64,000 nucleotides of DNA, from the NCBI GenBank assembly GCA_038502055.1, contig JAXRKN010000038.1, forward strand, positions 3,782,001-3,846,000. Direction: 5' to 3'. Of the stretch, positions 46,301 through 59,800 are shown piece after piece. How positions within the stretch are numbered: the stretch's first letter is position 1; every line of letters starts with the position of its first letter. Below the pieces are notes generated by a model. That model saw nothing but the letters and a program-made list of their open reading frames with translations, had not been told where the DNA came from and made no database searches. Position numbers and translations under genes: made by a program. This stretch comes from Tanytarsus gracilentus (taxonomy: Eukaryota > Arthropoda > Insecta > Diptera > Chironomidae).

Positions 46301-49300
46301 CGCAAATAATTTTTTGCTTAAAGTCATATGAAAATTAGGTAAGAAAAAAAACTAGAGTAAATTCACAAATCAAAAGGTTTATAAAGAAGACTGATCACGT
46401 TTTTCCTTATTTAAAATGTTTTCTTTTTCTTTTTTTGTTAAAGTTCACATGAAATGCATTTTTTTGCTCTTTTCATTTTCTCCAAGCACATTGCAAATTT
46501 TTTTCTCTTCTTTAAAATTCAAAGGATTTTTTTTCTTGAGAATGTAATTCTTCTACATTTATTTTTGTCATTGTTCATAAGAGTACAGTCATATTTGCAT
46601 GAGGCTTCACATTCGATATATTGATGGCATTTACACATACAATTTTTTGCCGTCTTTAATATATCACGTTTTTGGTGTAGAACAAGATCGAGTCATTTAA
46701 GATAACAAGTTCGATCTCTGTACTTTAGCTTTTTATGGAGTTAAGTTTAGAAAAAAATGTGACACTTTTATGCACTTCAAATACATCGCTTTACCTTTCT
46801 GACACATTTTGAAATAGTTTTTATTTTCATGACTAAAATGCTGCAGATGACTTTTCTACATAGAATTTCACTTATGCACTTCAACCCGAAAAAAAATTTA
46901 ATCCTGATCTACCGCAATAAAGCAAATCTTATTCTTCGAGTCTTTTGCAAACTCTTTCTTCACTCTCCTTCTCATTCGAGAGTTATATCTTCACTTGAAA
47001 AACTTCTTCTTCCTTTCTCCGTGAATGAAGCTGATTTAAATTACAAAACAAACTTTCAATGATGATATGAATAAGGGAAAGTGTTTTCCATTGCACAACA
47101 TCATCATCACCCGGTGAACTCTCTGCTTTAATGCATTCGAGAAAACTTTTTTAAAAAAATATTTTTCCCCTCTGTGGGAGTTTTTATATGAATTCTCCAT
47201 TATATGATAATTTGTGAAAAAAATATTTGCAACTGTTTTGTGTTTTAAATTTCAATTGATATGATGTTAAAAATTTGAACTCTTATGAAAATTTAATACT
47301 TTTTCAAGATTTTTTAACAGAACTCTAAAATCTTACATTTTTTATTCAAGAAAAATTTAAATCTAATTTTCTGTGAAAGTCTAAAATTCTTCGGAAAATG
47401 AAAAATTAAATCATATTTTCAAATATTTACACAAACTTACTTTCCAAAAAGAAGATTTTATAATTTTTTGCGCAAAGAAAAAAAATGTTGAAATATTTTT
47501 ATAAATTTAAGTTTCTGAAATAAAATATTAAGAAATTGTTTAAATTAACTTGGATTTTAAAAAAAAATCAAATTGCTTAAATATTTATTTTACAGCAAAA
47601 AATAACATTAAAAAGCTCTTTTCACATGCGCATGCATATGTCAGTTGCTATTTCCGTTGATAGTTCTACTTTAAACACATTCTTTCTCTATTGCTGAAAA
47701 TAATGAGGAATAATTTTTTAATTTAACCTCAATGATAACTATGAAATCGATTTACCCATCTCACCGCAAATCAAAGTCACTGCACAGATAGAAGATAGAA
47801 TGTGCCAGAGCGAATTTAAATAAATGTGTACACATGAGAATTTAACATATCTAGAGAGAGGAGAACAGAATGGCGCGAATAGGGAGATGAAGGCATAAAG
47901 GAAACTAATTTGCAGATAATTCAACGAAATTGCAAGCGAAAAAATGTTTTTTTTCTTCTCCTTCATCCTCCTTTATTTCATGTAATTTTGTAATTTAATA
48001 AACTCAAATGCGATACGATCTCAATTTAATGCTATCGCAATTGCACATCGGCTACGATTTCTAGATTACACTCTCATCTCGACACACCACAAAAGTCTCT
48101 CTAGAGAGGCGACCATGCATATTTAGATTCGTAAATGTTTTGAACTTTATAAGTAAGAAATATACTGCCAGGCGCGAGAAACAAGAAGAGCGGAATGGAA
48201 TGAGCATGGAAAATATTTTCTTAATGGTGCATGCACTTAATCTAATAATTTTCACCTTTAGATCCGACAATGAAATTGGAGAGCACTTTTGCGTTAATTT
48301 ACAATTCATCCAATTCACCTTCAGGTCACACCAGCATATCGCTAAGGTGTTCTCGCTTTTTTTTCGCTTAACTGGATTCATTTTTAATTGGATAAGCACG
48401 CCGTACTGTAAGAAACGGCTCTAAAAATGTCAGTCCTAAACAAAGAAGTTCATGGACATAAACAAAAGCCAGACGAAAAAGGTTTTTGGCCTCTCGCAGA
48501 CAATTTATCCTCACACTCCTACTCGAGAGCCTGATTTCACCACCCATCATGAACGAAAAAAATAATAATATATATATATACTAAAATGTGCGTATGTATG
48601 AACTTTCCGTCTACCCGAAAAAAAAGAGCGATGAACTTTTTACGGCCCAGACATGTTTTACACACAAACGCACAAAATTATTGCTGTGGGAGGCGATGGG
48701 TGGAATAAAATGCCTTTGTCATGATCTTGAAAAGCCTATTTGAGGGTCGCACCGACGACGCTATCATGAGAGTAAAATAAACACGTGGTGAAATGGATTA
48801 AAAAGAAGCAAAGAAATATTTCTTTTGATTTCATGAGATATCGTCACAGCCGAAAGAGGATGCAAAAAAATAAGGCATTGTGTTTAATATTCATTTGTTT
48901 ATAATAACCTCAACGTTGTCAATTATCACCCGAGATATGCTCGCGGGAGGGGTAAAAAGAAGTACAAAAGAAACAAGTAAAAGAAATGCAAAAAAGAGCA
49001 AAGAGATAAGAGAGCCCGAAAAGAAATACGAGAATAGTTTCCAGTTTTTTTTCCTTTACTCGACCGCCGTGGCAGCAGTGGCAGTAATTCAAAGGCTATA
49101 AAACATCTCGCAAATGAAGTTTTGATCACTTATAATCGATAACGATAACGTAATTGGGGCCTATTATTATGCTCATATAAGCATTTAAAGTTTCTTTCTC
49201 TCTCTCATACATAAAGGCACGATAATTTTTGTTGTTGACAACGATTTTATAATTTATCGCTGATACATTTTGTTGTTGCTGATGAGTTTGGGGGCTTTTT

Positions 49301-50151
49301 GATTTGAATGCGTCGCATTTATAAATGGCATGAGATGAGAAAATAATTGTAATCCACCACAATTGACTTTCAATTGAAATGCGCGCGCACAATTGTTGAT
49401 AAGACTCGAGAGGATCAGATACAAAGAAGTGACAAGGGGCGGAACACTTTAATTGTTTTTAATTATTGCTTATGTAACAAAATAATACATTCAAAATCAT
49501 TTAAAACATCTCAACATAAAATTGTGTTCTTGCCCACCTCAAAAGCAATTGACGAGAGAAAGAGAGTCGAGTTGCCTTTAATGTCATTTAGACTAAAATG
49601 AAATATCAATCAATTTGAAAACTTCACTTCAGTTAATCTCGTTTTTCGGTATCGGAGAGTCGCCGCTAAAGTGAAGAGTGACATTTGTAAAATCATTGCG
49701 TCCATTTCGAGTCCATTCGAAGTTGATTTTAATGTGACATTTTTATTCAACATTATTTAACAATTGAAATAATTTTTATTAGCCTCCCTTTTTTGTTTGG
49801 CTCGCAATCTTCCATGCGATATTGCAAATAATTGTGATGAAACAATATTATTCGCAATTAAATTGGTTTTATGTTTGCTCCGTTTGTCATTCACCGCAAT
49901 ATTTGCAATTAATATGATGAAGAAATGGAGAGAAAGGGAGAAATTGTTGTGAAGCTTCTTTATTTAATTTCCCTGTGAGAACGCTTATAATGTCAAAAGA
50001 CATTTTATTGATTTTTTCTTAACTTCGAGAGTGGAATATTTTATATAGTGAACTTTTTGACAGTTGATGACGTGAGAAATTTTTGAAAAATTAAAAAATT
50101 TTGCAAACTCTTTAATTTTATTAAATTTTTCCTAAAGCTAAAAAAGTATCT
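43392..50151. other. Non-coding tract
   Basis: No supported gene. Contains short simple repeats, for example AT runs near 45900 and 48570. Nothing else recognised. Confidence 0.5.
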
Positions 50152-50386
50152 CGATCCCACAAGAGTTACTTCGAAACTCATCAACGAAGTGCCCCCGATA
50201 GCTTTGAGCCACGGTATAAAGTTGAGGAAGAAATAAAAGTTGCAATATCCACAACGAACGGTTTTATCTCGCATCTTGATGACTGTTTTTAAGAGCTTTT
50301 CTGGATTATATGTGAAAATGACATTTTTCCTCAAGGATATAATCAGATATTCCGCACCATTAGATGAAGCTCACGAAATCGAATAG
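50152..50386 (+). pseudogene. Coding-like remnant of unknown origin
   Basis: Two adjoining plus-strand open segments look like decayed protein sequence: 50152-50291 (contains RSAPDSFEPRYKVEEEIKVA, then FISHLDD) and, one frame over from 50285, FLKDIIRYSAPLDEAHEIE to a stop at 50384. Composition is balanced, unlike the homopolymer-driven open frames around it. I do not recognise the family. It may be a pseudogene fragment or chance. Confidence 0.25.
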
Positions 50387-50769
50387 CCTTTAACTTTGCT
50401 CCTCAGCCCTGGCATTTTGCCTTGATGTGAGTCTCTCTCTTCGCTGTCGTACATACCAAAAAAAAAGTATCGTGGAATAAAAAGAAAACTATCAAACTAC
50501 GAAGTGAAAAATGTGTGTTTTGGGCACTTCCACATCATACCATCTTGCTGCGTTCCACACTCAAAGCTTTACCAATACATTCGGCACACTTGTCTTTCGC
50601 GCATTCTCACAATGAAATTCAAGTAAATATTATTTTTCGGAGAGCTTCATGTATATTGAGCTTTTTTCGTCGCTCGTGTAAAAGAGACAAGCAGTAAAGT
50701 AAGGGTAGACATCCTCACACTAACCTATGGGACATTCAAAAGTCCTCAAAAAAAGGACTCTGTGACATT

Positions 50770-51808
50770 TTGCCCCTGTGACATTTTGCCCACACCCAAA
50801 ATCTGTGGGCAAGGGCAAAAAAAATATAGGGTCAATTTGTCCATGGTCAAATGAGGGCAAAATTTGCAAAATATGTGGGCATGGGCAATACTGTGGGCAA
50901 ATTGCCCAGGACAAATTGACCCTATATTTTTTGCCCATGGACAAATTGCCCATGATTATTTTTTTGTCAAAATATAAACTTAATTAAAGTAATTTAAACT
51001 TTTTGTCGGTCAATACGAAAAATTTTTAAGATTTACTTTTTGCCTATATTTTTTCTTTTTCTCATGATTTTTACACTAACGAAAACCATGTTGTATCTTT
51101 TCTTAATAGAACGTTCTACTCCGCATCTATTGATGTATCACATGAAATATCTATCATTAATAGTTATGGAGTAATCTGCTCTCAAACATGAAAGAATAAA
51201 TCTTAAAATTTCTGAAAAATTTCAAAGATTCCAGAGGGGTATTTTTGATTTTGCAATAACTTTTGATTTTTTCAAGATAAAAATTGCTTGTTTGATGTTT
51301 GATGAAGAACATTAACAACTTTTAAAACATTAGAAATTTTTTTATCTGCAGGAAGTGCTTAATACCCTAAAAGAAAAACTAAATCTCAAAACTTACTCTC
51401 ATTTAATAGTTTTAGAAATTTTTTTGGATTTGAAGAAGCCCTCTTTTATGTGTTTTGTATCCTTTCAGTTAAAATTTTTTGAGTATTTATACTCAAGAAG
51501 TTCAAATAGGTTCAAAATTAAAAATCTTGTTTCTCTTTAAGTATACCATAGTAAAATTAGTGTGAAAAATTTGAAAAAAAAAATATTAAAACAATTAATT
51601 TTCAATTAAATAATTTATGGGCAAATTGTCTGTGGGCAAAAAATATAGGGTCAATTTGTCCATGGTCAAATGAGGGCAAAATTTGCAAAATATGTGGGCA
51701 TGGTCAAATCTGTGGGCAAATTGCCCCGGACAAATTGACCCTATATTTTTTTGCCCTTGCCCACTGATTTTGGGTGAGGGCAAAATGTCACAGGGGCAAA
51801 ATGTCCTA
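50770..51808. mobile_element. Inverted-repeat element built from nested palindromes (GACATTTTGCCCC ends)
   Basis: Left end GACATTTTGCCCCTGTGACATTTTGCCC has its reverse complement at about 51782-51808. Immediately inside each end is a ~104-bp module (50824-50927 and 51643-51746), itself bounded by ATATAGGGTCAATTTGTCC and its inverse. The two modules are nearly identical in direct orientation as well as being self-complementary at their edges. The centre (about 50955-51590) is AT-rich with no transposase. CAAAAAAAGG flanks both sides (about 50745 and 51814) and could be a target duplication, but it is A-rich and offset, so I do not rely on it. Superfamily unassigned. Confidence 0.75.
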
Positions 51809-51829
51809 ACCCCCAAAAAAAGGCATCAA

Positions 51830-53667
51830 ACTTTTGAAATCATGAAACTGTAAAGCGAAGCGTCAACTCTTTTTTTATAACCGCCAAAAAAAAGTTATTT
51901 AATGTCAAGCACAGAAGAGAGCCAAAAAAAAATGTTTGAAAACTAGACAAACACAAAAACATTTTTTATTTGTATTTCTAACGTTTTTTAAAAGTTCTCT
52001 TCACTATATTTAAAATTCTTGTAATTTAAAAATAGATTGGGAATAAAAACAAGAATAAAATTTTTCTAAAAATCTTTTCTACACGTTTTTTCTATTCTTT
52101 TAAAAATTTTGCCATTTAAATGTAAATCGCTCATAATGCGTCGATTAAATCACTTCGTGTTCGTTGAAATTCGAGAGAGAAAAAAATTCGCACAAATGTA
52201 TTCGCACCAGATGGATGTGTGTAAAAAGAATTATGCCTATATGCGAATATAAGCGATCGCGTTAAGCGTGTTGATGATTTTTTTCTGCTTCTCTCTTTCA
52301 TTATATTAAATTGACCTTCAAATTTTGCGTTTCCTTTTATGTGTTTGTGCGTATCACATGCTTGGCCGCTTGACAACACACCGCGGAAAGGAAAAAAATT
52401 TGTATATAACTTTGGCCTTGGTTTGAAAGCAAATCTTTTTTTTTGTTAGTGGCTTTTATAACCGGAGTCACAGACAAAAGTTAAATAGACTTTTTTAACT
52501 GCCTGTTTTTGATCGAAATTACATCCAAAATTTCATGTTAAATTTTTTTTTTCTATGAACAAATTTTGCAAATGGCAATTGAAAACCAATTGAAAAGGTC
52601 AAAATAATTTGAGGAGACGCTAAATTGCATGCGACGTGCCTATTTAAATTTGCAATTAATCGAGAAGGTCCCACGATAACCAATAAAGTCTATTGGCCTT
52701 TTTGTTTACAAATTAACGCACTCATACAAGAAAGTGCGTAAAATGTGTGCCAAGGACGTTTGAAAATGTGTGCTGAATTTTTATTTGGGTTATCTATTTT
52801 GTCTAAGTCTAGGCGTGTAAGAATGAGGAAATTGAAGTGTGTGAGGGGCCTACGCAGACATTAGAGAAATAGTGCGTTTCTTTAGGGTGTTAGTAGTTTA
52901 CGCACTCTACCTTAAAAACTCGCACGCCGGTTTTTAGGGTTCAATAGCACCTAAATCAAAACAAATCGGTTATGTATTGGAGAAAAAGTTGCGTATGTTG
53001 TGCGTGATGTAAAATATTTCCATTCGCCGACAATGATATCGATTTTTTTTCAATGTCTAGCCTGCTCCAATAATTTCTTCATCATGAATAATTTAGGCTC
53101 AACGCACTTTTGACCTTGATGCGTCTGCATATAATTTTCTTTATTTTTTCTTTCTTCAATTCTTTATGCGCGTAATTACGATTGCAATTTGCGTACCTTC
53201 CAAATGTGCATTGAAGCAATTACGTCTTCCCTTAAAAATTCTAAGTACATTTAATGTAAATCATCAAACATATGTGCTTAGACGATCGGACTCTAATTGT
53301 GCGAAAATATTTCATTCCATGATACCGTAAAGCCTCACCTCTGCACGATGAACAGGAAAACTTTTTTTTTTGCTTCTACATAGGAACCGGACTCCATTAG
53401 CTTAACATCTCTAATTCTATCGTATCTGATGACGCTGCCATGCACCAATGCTATTGCAAAAACGGAAAATCGGGAAAAATCAATAGCAAAAAAGTTTTTT
53501 CTCCTCTGCGAGCTGTTGTGAAAAGTTTTTTTAGAGAAGCGAGCAAAAAAAGTTTTGGAACTGACGCATGAACAATGAACGGGTAGGAAAATTCAATGGC
53601 AGATGGTGAGAGCTTTTCAGAAGAGGGAGAAATTTGTACGTGAAGCATAGGACTCGGCAATTTTTTT
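51830..53667. other. Non-coding tract
   Basis: No supported gene; AT-rich. Its last ~100 bp shares weak similarity with the sequence upstream of copy A of the duplicated block. Confidence 0.45.
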
Positions 53668-53846
53668 GTTTTCCGCTTTGCACACACAATATCACTCGAG
53701 TGCAGTTGTTGCGTTCGCTCTATATGCAACCGAAGTTATAGATGGATTTTTGTTATGTTGCAAGCACCAATACGATGCACAGGCAAGCCACACCCTTTGG
53801 CAATCGCATTGGTTTACGATTGTAATTGGGTCCAAATCAATTACAT
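53668..53846 (+). repeat. Diverged non-coding duplicate, copy B
   Basis: Same orientation as copy A at 43201-43391. The best-kept block is CAAGCCACACCCTTTG followed by a CCAAT-box-like ATTGGTTTACGATTGTAA and TCCAAATCAATTACA. Neither copy encodes a conserved peptide; their minus-strand open frames differ by frameshifts. Confidence 0.7.
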
Positions 53847-56800
53847 CAAAAAAATTGTGAAGGAAGCAGGAAAACTCCAAAAAAAGAAATTTTTCTGCCA
53901 ACGCGTCGGAAAAGTTTTCGAAGATGGAAGCTAAATTTTTTGAACTTTTGATATGAAAGGTTTTTTTGTGATGATTTAAATAAAAAGTTTTCCAGCTCCA
54001 TTACATATCATAACATGCTTACAGCATGCTTAGATGAACATATATCAGATGATGTAGATTGAGATTCTCAGCATTCACTATGTCATAGAGTTTAAAAACA
54101 ATTTAATGAGTTCAACATTTCTATTCGCTCCCTCTTCCAGTCGACTTAATTTATTTTTTTTAACAAAGTAAACTTTATTTTCTCTCAGTCGACAACATTA
54201 GTATTACTTTTCCACCATACGAACCGTTTAATTATCAAAGTTTTCTTTTTATATGAACTTGAACTAGCATTGGGGAAGAGTTTTAAGGGTAATTGAAAAG
54301 GAAAATTGTCATTTGCTCGTGAAAAAATAAATTTTCGTTACATAAAAATTATGAAAGAAGAAATTGCGTAATTTTAATGAGTTAAAATATTCAAACAACT
54401 TTTTAATCGAGTCATTAACCTATTATTAGAAAACCCATCGTGTAAGTCATTCACTCATAATGAAATTGCGTATTATTATTAACTAAATTGAAATAAATGC
54501 CATACACGATGTTTTGTGCTCATATATATTACCTTACATCGCCCACAAATCTCATTAGCGTTCACCTCTTTATAGAATTGCGTTTTGCGAGAGAGAGAGA
54601 GCTAAAAGTAATTGCTTGTGCATGAATAAATTGAAGATACACACATGAGGCAATAATTGAATAAAAATAAGGAAACGCAAAAATGTGCATGAGCGAATGA
54701 GTTGCACTTCATCATATCGAAGATGAGAAATAATTGAATTTTGTGTTTTTCCTCTCTTTATTTTTTTCGCAACAACGCAGAATCAATCAAGCGCTCGTTT
54801 TTTAAGCATTAAATGTCGTAAGATCAAATCTGAAGAGGAATAAATTAAAATGTTTTCACGTGAAACGTCCCTAAATCAATTTTATTAAATTCCCATGAAG
54901 TCAAATGGCATCTCGTTGCGTTTGCCTCGTTCCGAACTAAAAAAATCTGCAATTCTACTCGAAGAATAAAATTTTATTACACATGATTTTCCGAGTAACT
55001 CATTTGCATTTCGCAATAAATATGCACAATGAAGTTTCATGTGCACACAAATTGACTCTCCACGCTGTATAGCATAAAAAAAGAGAGAAAAACTCGCAGA
55101 ACAACGAGAAGCGAATAAAAAAAGAGCCATTTTCACGAATGCAAGATGATGACAATTTGATACCGCAGAAGAGGCAAAATGAGCTTTAAAAAATATAAAT
55201 CAAGTATCATCTTAATGAACTCACATATCGAGCATGTGTGTGCACAGATTTATTTATTTTAATTTCATTTTTATGTGTAACATTCTTTTTTTTCGGTGGG
55301 AAAATTTAAACCTTGGTAATTTTTTAATTAAATTATTACTCAATCGAGCTGATTTTAATCGATTCTTCAGCATCGATTGTAACGCTCGACATGCACTTAA
55401 AGTTAAGCTTTGAAATAACTTCATAAATCATTTAACAATAGAAGTTATACGAATATATTTGTGGCTAAGTGTATCGAGCGGCGACAACGGAAGATGATGA
55501 GAGAATGGAGAAGAAAGAATATCTCTTCTAAAGTAGGAATATCGAATTAATAAAACAATTGAATTCATGTGATTTATCTCTTTGCTGCACATTCAATAAG
55601 TTTATTATGAACTATAAAAAATGGATTAAGGGTTAAGCCTCGGGTCGAGGATTTCTTTTTACTTCAATTTTCTCTCGACGATTCTTATCGGCGTCGTCTT
55701 GAAAGTCCATTTACTGAAATAAATGTGGATCGGCGTATGCAAGCAGTCCATCTTAATTATTACTCATTTTCACGAATAGTTATTGAGCGAGAGAGAAGAG
55801 GTAAGAATAATGAGAGCTCGGTCGGTGTCATAAATTATTATCACCTCCATAACAATATATCCATACATTTTTTTCCCTCAAAAACGCCAAGCGTCGAGAA
55901 GGTTTCCGCATGTTGTGTCGTCTTTATGTGCATCAAACAAAAGAAAAGAAGAAAAGCGGAGCAAAAATGGAATAAAAATGTAATTTAATACGTTAGACAT
56001 CACGAATCGAACGTAAATGCACGATTTTGCGTGAAGCATGATTTTGCAGCATAAAAATTTCTTCTTTTCTAGATGTGCTTCAAGAATGCAAGGAGAAAAT
56101 AGTTTGAAAGATGCTCAAATTTCATTCTAGGTTTTAGCAAAAATTTAACGGAATTTTTAAATTTAAATTTTGGATTTCTCAAAAAGTAGATTTTTATTAT
56201 TGATTTTAATTAAAAATTGTTTTTATGTAAGTTAAAATTTTAACTGCTTCTGAAAATTTAAATTTCTCACCTTCAAGCGCCAACATAACCTCAAAAACTT
56301 AGCACTGAAATCTCCTAAAGATAAAAGCAAAATCAAGTCACGCGTTTCTTCAACATCCATTTAAATGTGCTCGCTCAGTGTGCGAAGAGAAATAGAAGCA
56401 AAAAATCTTCCTTCAAGAAACTTTTTGAAGTGCATCGCGTTATTCAACTTCTTACTCTAACATTATGCATTTATAATGTGAATATTATATTTATTGATAG
56501 TTTACAAGTTTCCATGGGAGATGAAAAGAAAAAGAAGAAAAGTTGACTCTTCACGATTTTATTTCTGCTGAACGCTCAGAAATGCCTTACACACTCAATT
56601 CATTCTAGAGCCCACAAAATGCTAAAAGGAAAATGTTGCGAGACACATTTATGTGTACGTTGAACTCACAATTTTCTTCTTGGCTTTCCTTTTTTTCGGA
56701 AAATTTTTGCGAGAGATATTGTGGAACTTACACAACTCTGCGTTGTTGTGACGGCGTAAGCAGAGGGCAAAGACTTCACACACACCAATACAAAGTAACA

Positions 56801-59800
56801 AAATTCTTCTTTTTTCGGGTGTTGAAGCTTTCGGAGGCTTCTTCTTATTGTATCTGAGGGTTTTCAGTGAGCTTCCACTGAATGAAAATGCACATAAATA
56901 ATGATAAGAAGAAAATTTCTCGGTCTCGTGTTTTTGAACTCACACACATTTTTATGTGTGAAGCACGACGTATTTTACAACCCTAAAAAAGTCCTCATTC
57001 CACCCAAGAATGAATGAGCTCGGTCTGCATGTAAAAAGTAAAAACCTAAAGCGTCTAAGAAAATGTCATAAAAGAGGCTTTCGACTCCGACGAAGGCAGA
57101 CAAAAGGAGGATGGTGAGTGAGACGAGGGTCGTAGGGTGGAATCGAACAGTCAACTGCGTGTCAATAAACTTTTTTGGGAAAATCTGTCTGGGTGCAATA
57201 TTTCCTTCATCGTAATATTCTTCACATATTGTAGATTTTTTTCGTCTTTTGTTTTATGCGAGGGATGAAAGAATTTTGAGATTTATCAAAGGCGTTCTCC
57301 GAAATTATATTTATAATAGCTTAGGTCGATCTGAAAACTCTGGTTCTGAATATCTTTGGTATGAAAATATTTTCAATTTGAAACTTTTAAATTTTTTTAA
57401 AAAAACGTTAAATTTTTTCAACTGTTTATTGAAAAATTTGAAAATAATTTTTATATTCTTTAATTTAATTTCCAAGAAAATTAAAATATCAATTATTTTA
57501 ACTTTTAAATCCTTTAAGTACTCAACCCTCGATTTTCATACTGTTACACATTTTGAAACACCGAAAGGAAAATATACGAAAAATGTTGCCCGTATTTTTT
57601 TTGGGAAATGGAAAAAGAAGGAAGCTATACACAAAAAAAAAGCTGCATATACATGGTTATATAGAGATTGAGAAGAAGAAAAACTACCATTTCGTTCAGA
57701 CAAATAGAAATTGGATTGGAAAATGAAGATTGTAATCAGGAAAAAGTCTGTAATGGTTTTACTCCTCTTCTCGCTCACTCACTTTTCGTACATATCGCAC
57801 TAGACAGGCTCACTCACAGCGAGTGTCAATGACCATAAAACGACGATGAGCAAAAATGCTTCTGGGAAACAAAACAGTAGGAAAAATTTCTCATCCGTTT
57901 GTGATGCGCTTTGGTTTTTGGTTACGAACAAAATATGCAGCATCACTGAAAAACTACTTCAATTTCAGATGAAAAGTAATAAGAATGAAAAGAGAGAGAA
58001 AAGATTTTCTGATCTAAATCAAATTACCCGTAATAGCTAACAATTTTAGACGCGACTGAAAAACACTTTCCGATTTCCCTATCAATCTATAAATTGCATT
58101 CGCAATCGTTGCTGTGTGGATGTGTACATAAAACTTTAATCATTCGTGAAAAATAGACAGTCATTATCTTATGGAAAGAAATATCGCGCACAAGAGCGTT
58201 GAAGAAAATTGCATTTTATCTCTTCATGCACAATCTTAAATATATTGATTTGAATTGGAGTGCGCGATGTGCAAAAGGTCTCTCTATCTCTCAACAAAAG
58301 GCAGTGAAACCGATATTGCACTGTTTGAACTATTTCACATCTTGACTTTTCGGTCGCCGTCTCTTCTCGAATATTTGCATGATAATATTATAAAATAAAG
58401 AAGCTTAAATTTGTAAAAATATAAAAATTCGAATGTCATCACTCGCAGAGATTTCCTAGATCACGCCATTCTTGTCGTTTTATCTCTTTCATTCACTCTC
58501 ACAGCATTATTTTTATATAAAAAGAGCATAAATTGATGCGTAATTATTTCTTCAACACGTTTTCTCGTTTTATGCTGTGTTTTGTGTGTTTCAATCCATT
58601 AAGTCTCGCTGTGTGTACACGAACGAAGAGTTCATAGATCACGCGTTGCGAGAGATCATTGCAATGTCTATCTGCAGATAGATGGATGTGTACATAGTAA
58701 TTTTGCGCTATGCGTTGTCTTATGTATCATTCATGGGAAGGATTTTTTCTTCTTCATTTTGCTGATTGCAGCTTGAAAAAAAATACAAGACTTGTTAATT
58801 ACATTTCTCTCTTCAATCAGCAATTAAGGAGAAAATTTATTTCGAAAACTATTTAAAGACTCCTGATGATGTGAGAAAAAAATCATTTAATGCACGGAAT
58901 TGGTGCTGAGTGGGGATATAAAAATTATGTCACATATAAATTTTAAATAAAATTTATAAAATTAGATACAATTGAATTAATTTAATTTGAACTTAAAAAT
59001 TTAATTTTTTATACATTGACATAATTTTTTGAACACCCTTTCAGTACTTTTTATGCTTCATCTCATAAATTTTAATTGCTTTAACATTCAATTGCAAAAT
59101 ATTTAAATCAACGAGCGAGGAGTAATAAAAATTATATTTTTCAAAAGCCCCCCAAACGCAAAAAAATTACCATTCACGTGTCGGCAAGATAAAAGTGCTC
59201 GCGTGGAATCGGATCAATTAAAATTACATAGTTATTCTTATCAATTAAAATCTAAGTGCTGCTGCATTCAATTTGATTTTTTTCATCCTCTTCTTAATGC
59301 GCCTCTCTCTCGCAAATTCATCAGATTAATTGTTTTTATCGGTCTTTATGCCCAATGCATCGCCGCCGTCATCGCGATTTTGTACGCGGTGAGGAAGATT
59401 ACGAGCAAAAAAAGGAGCAAAAACTGCACTGATTGCGCTCTTTACAATTATCATTACATTTTAATATGAAATTAATTGATAATGTCTTCTTGTGCAGATG
59501 TTGAGAGAGAGGCAAAATAAAGAACTCAAGGAAAATCTGTGTACATGGAGCTTGTTGCAATAAAAAGTATGCGAATCTGAACTTTTTTTTTCTCTCCGCA
59601 TTGTTCTTCTTTCATTTGCCATGTCACTTTCTTCTTCTTCGCGTGGTATTTTTTTGTGAAACACACATCTTGTTAATTGCTTTAAACATTTTTTACTTAA
59701 AAGTTTAATATGTGAGTGGGAGCGATATCAGAAAAATAAAATCTTGATATTGAGAAAAGCAAATTTTTTTAATGTTTTAAAATTTCCATGACATAAAATT

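Noticed and set aside
50745..51822. CAAAAAAAGG direct repeat as target duplication of the third element
   Set aside because: A-rich, and leaves unmatched bases between it and the inverted ends, so it could be chance.
57249..57671. 140-codon Phe/Lys/Ile-rich frame
   Set aside because: A/T-run driven low complexity; no domain or splice context.
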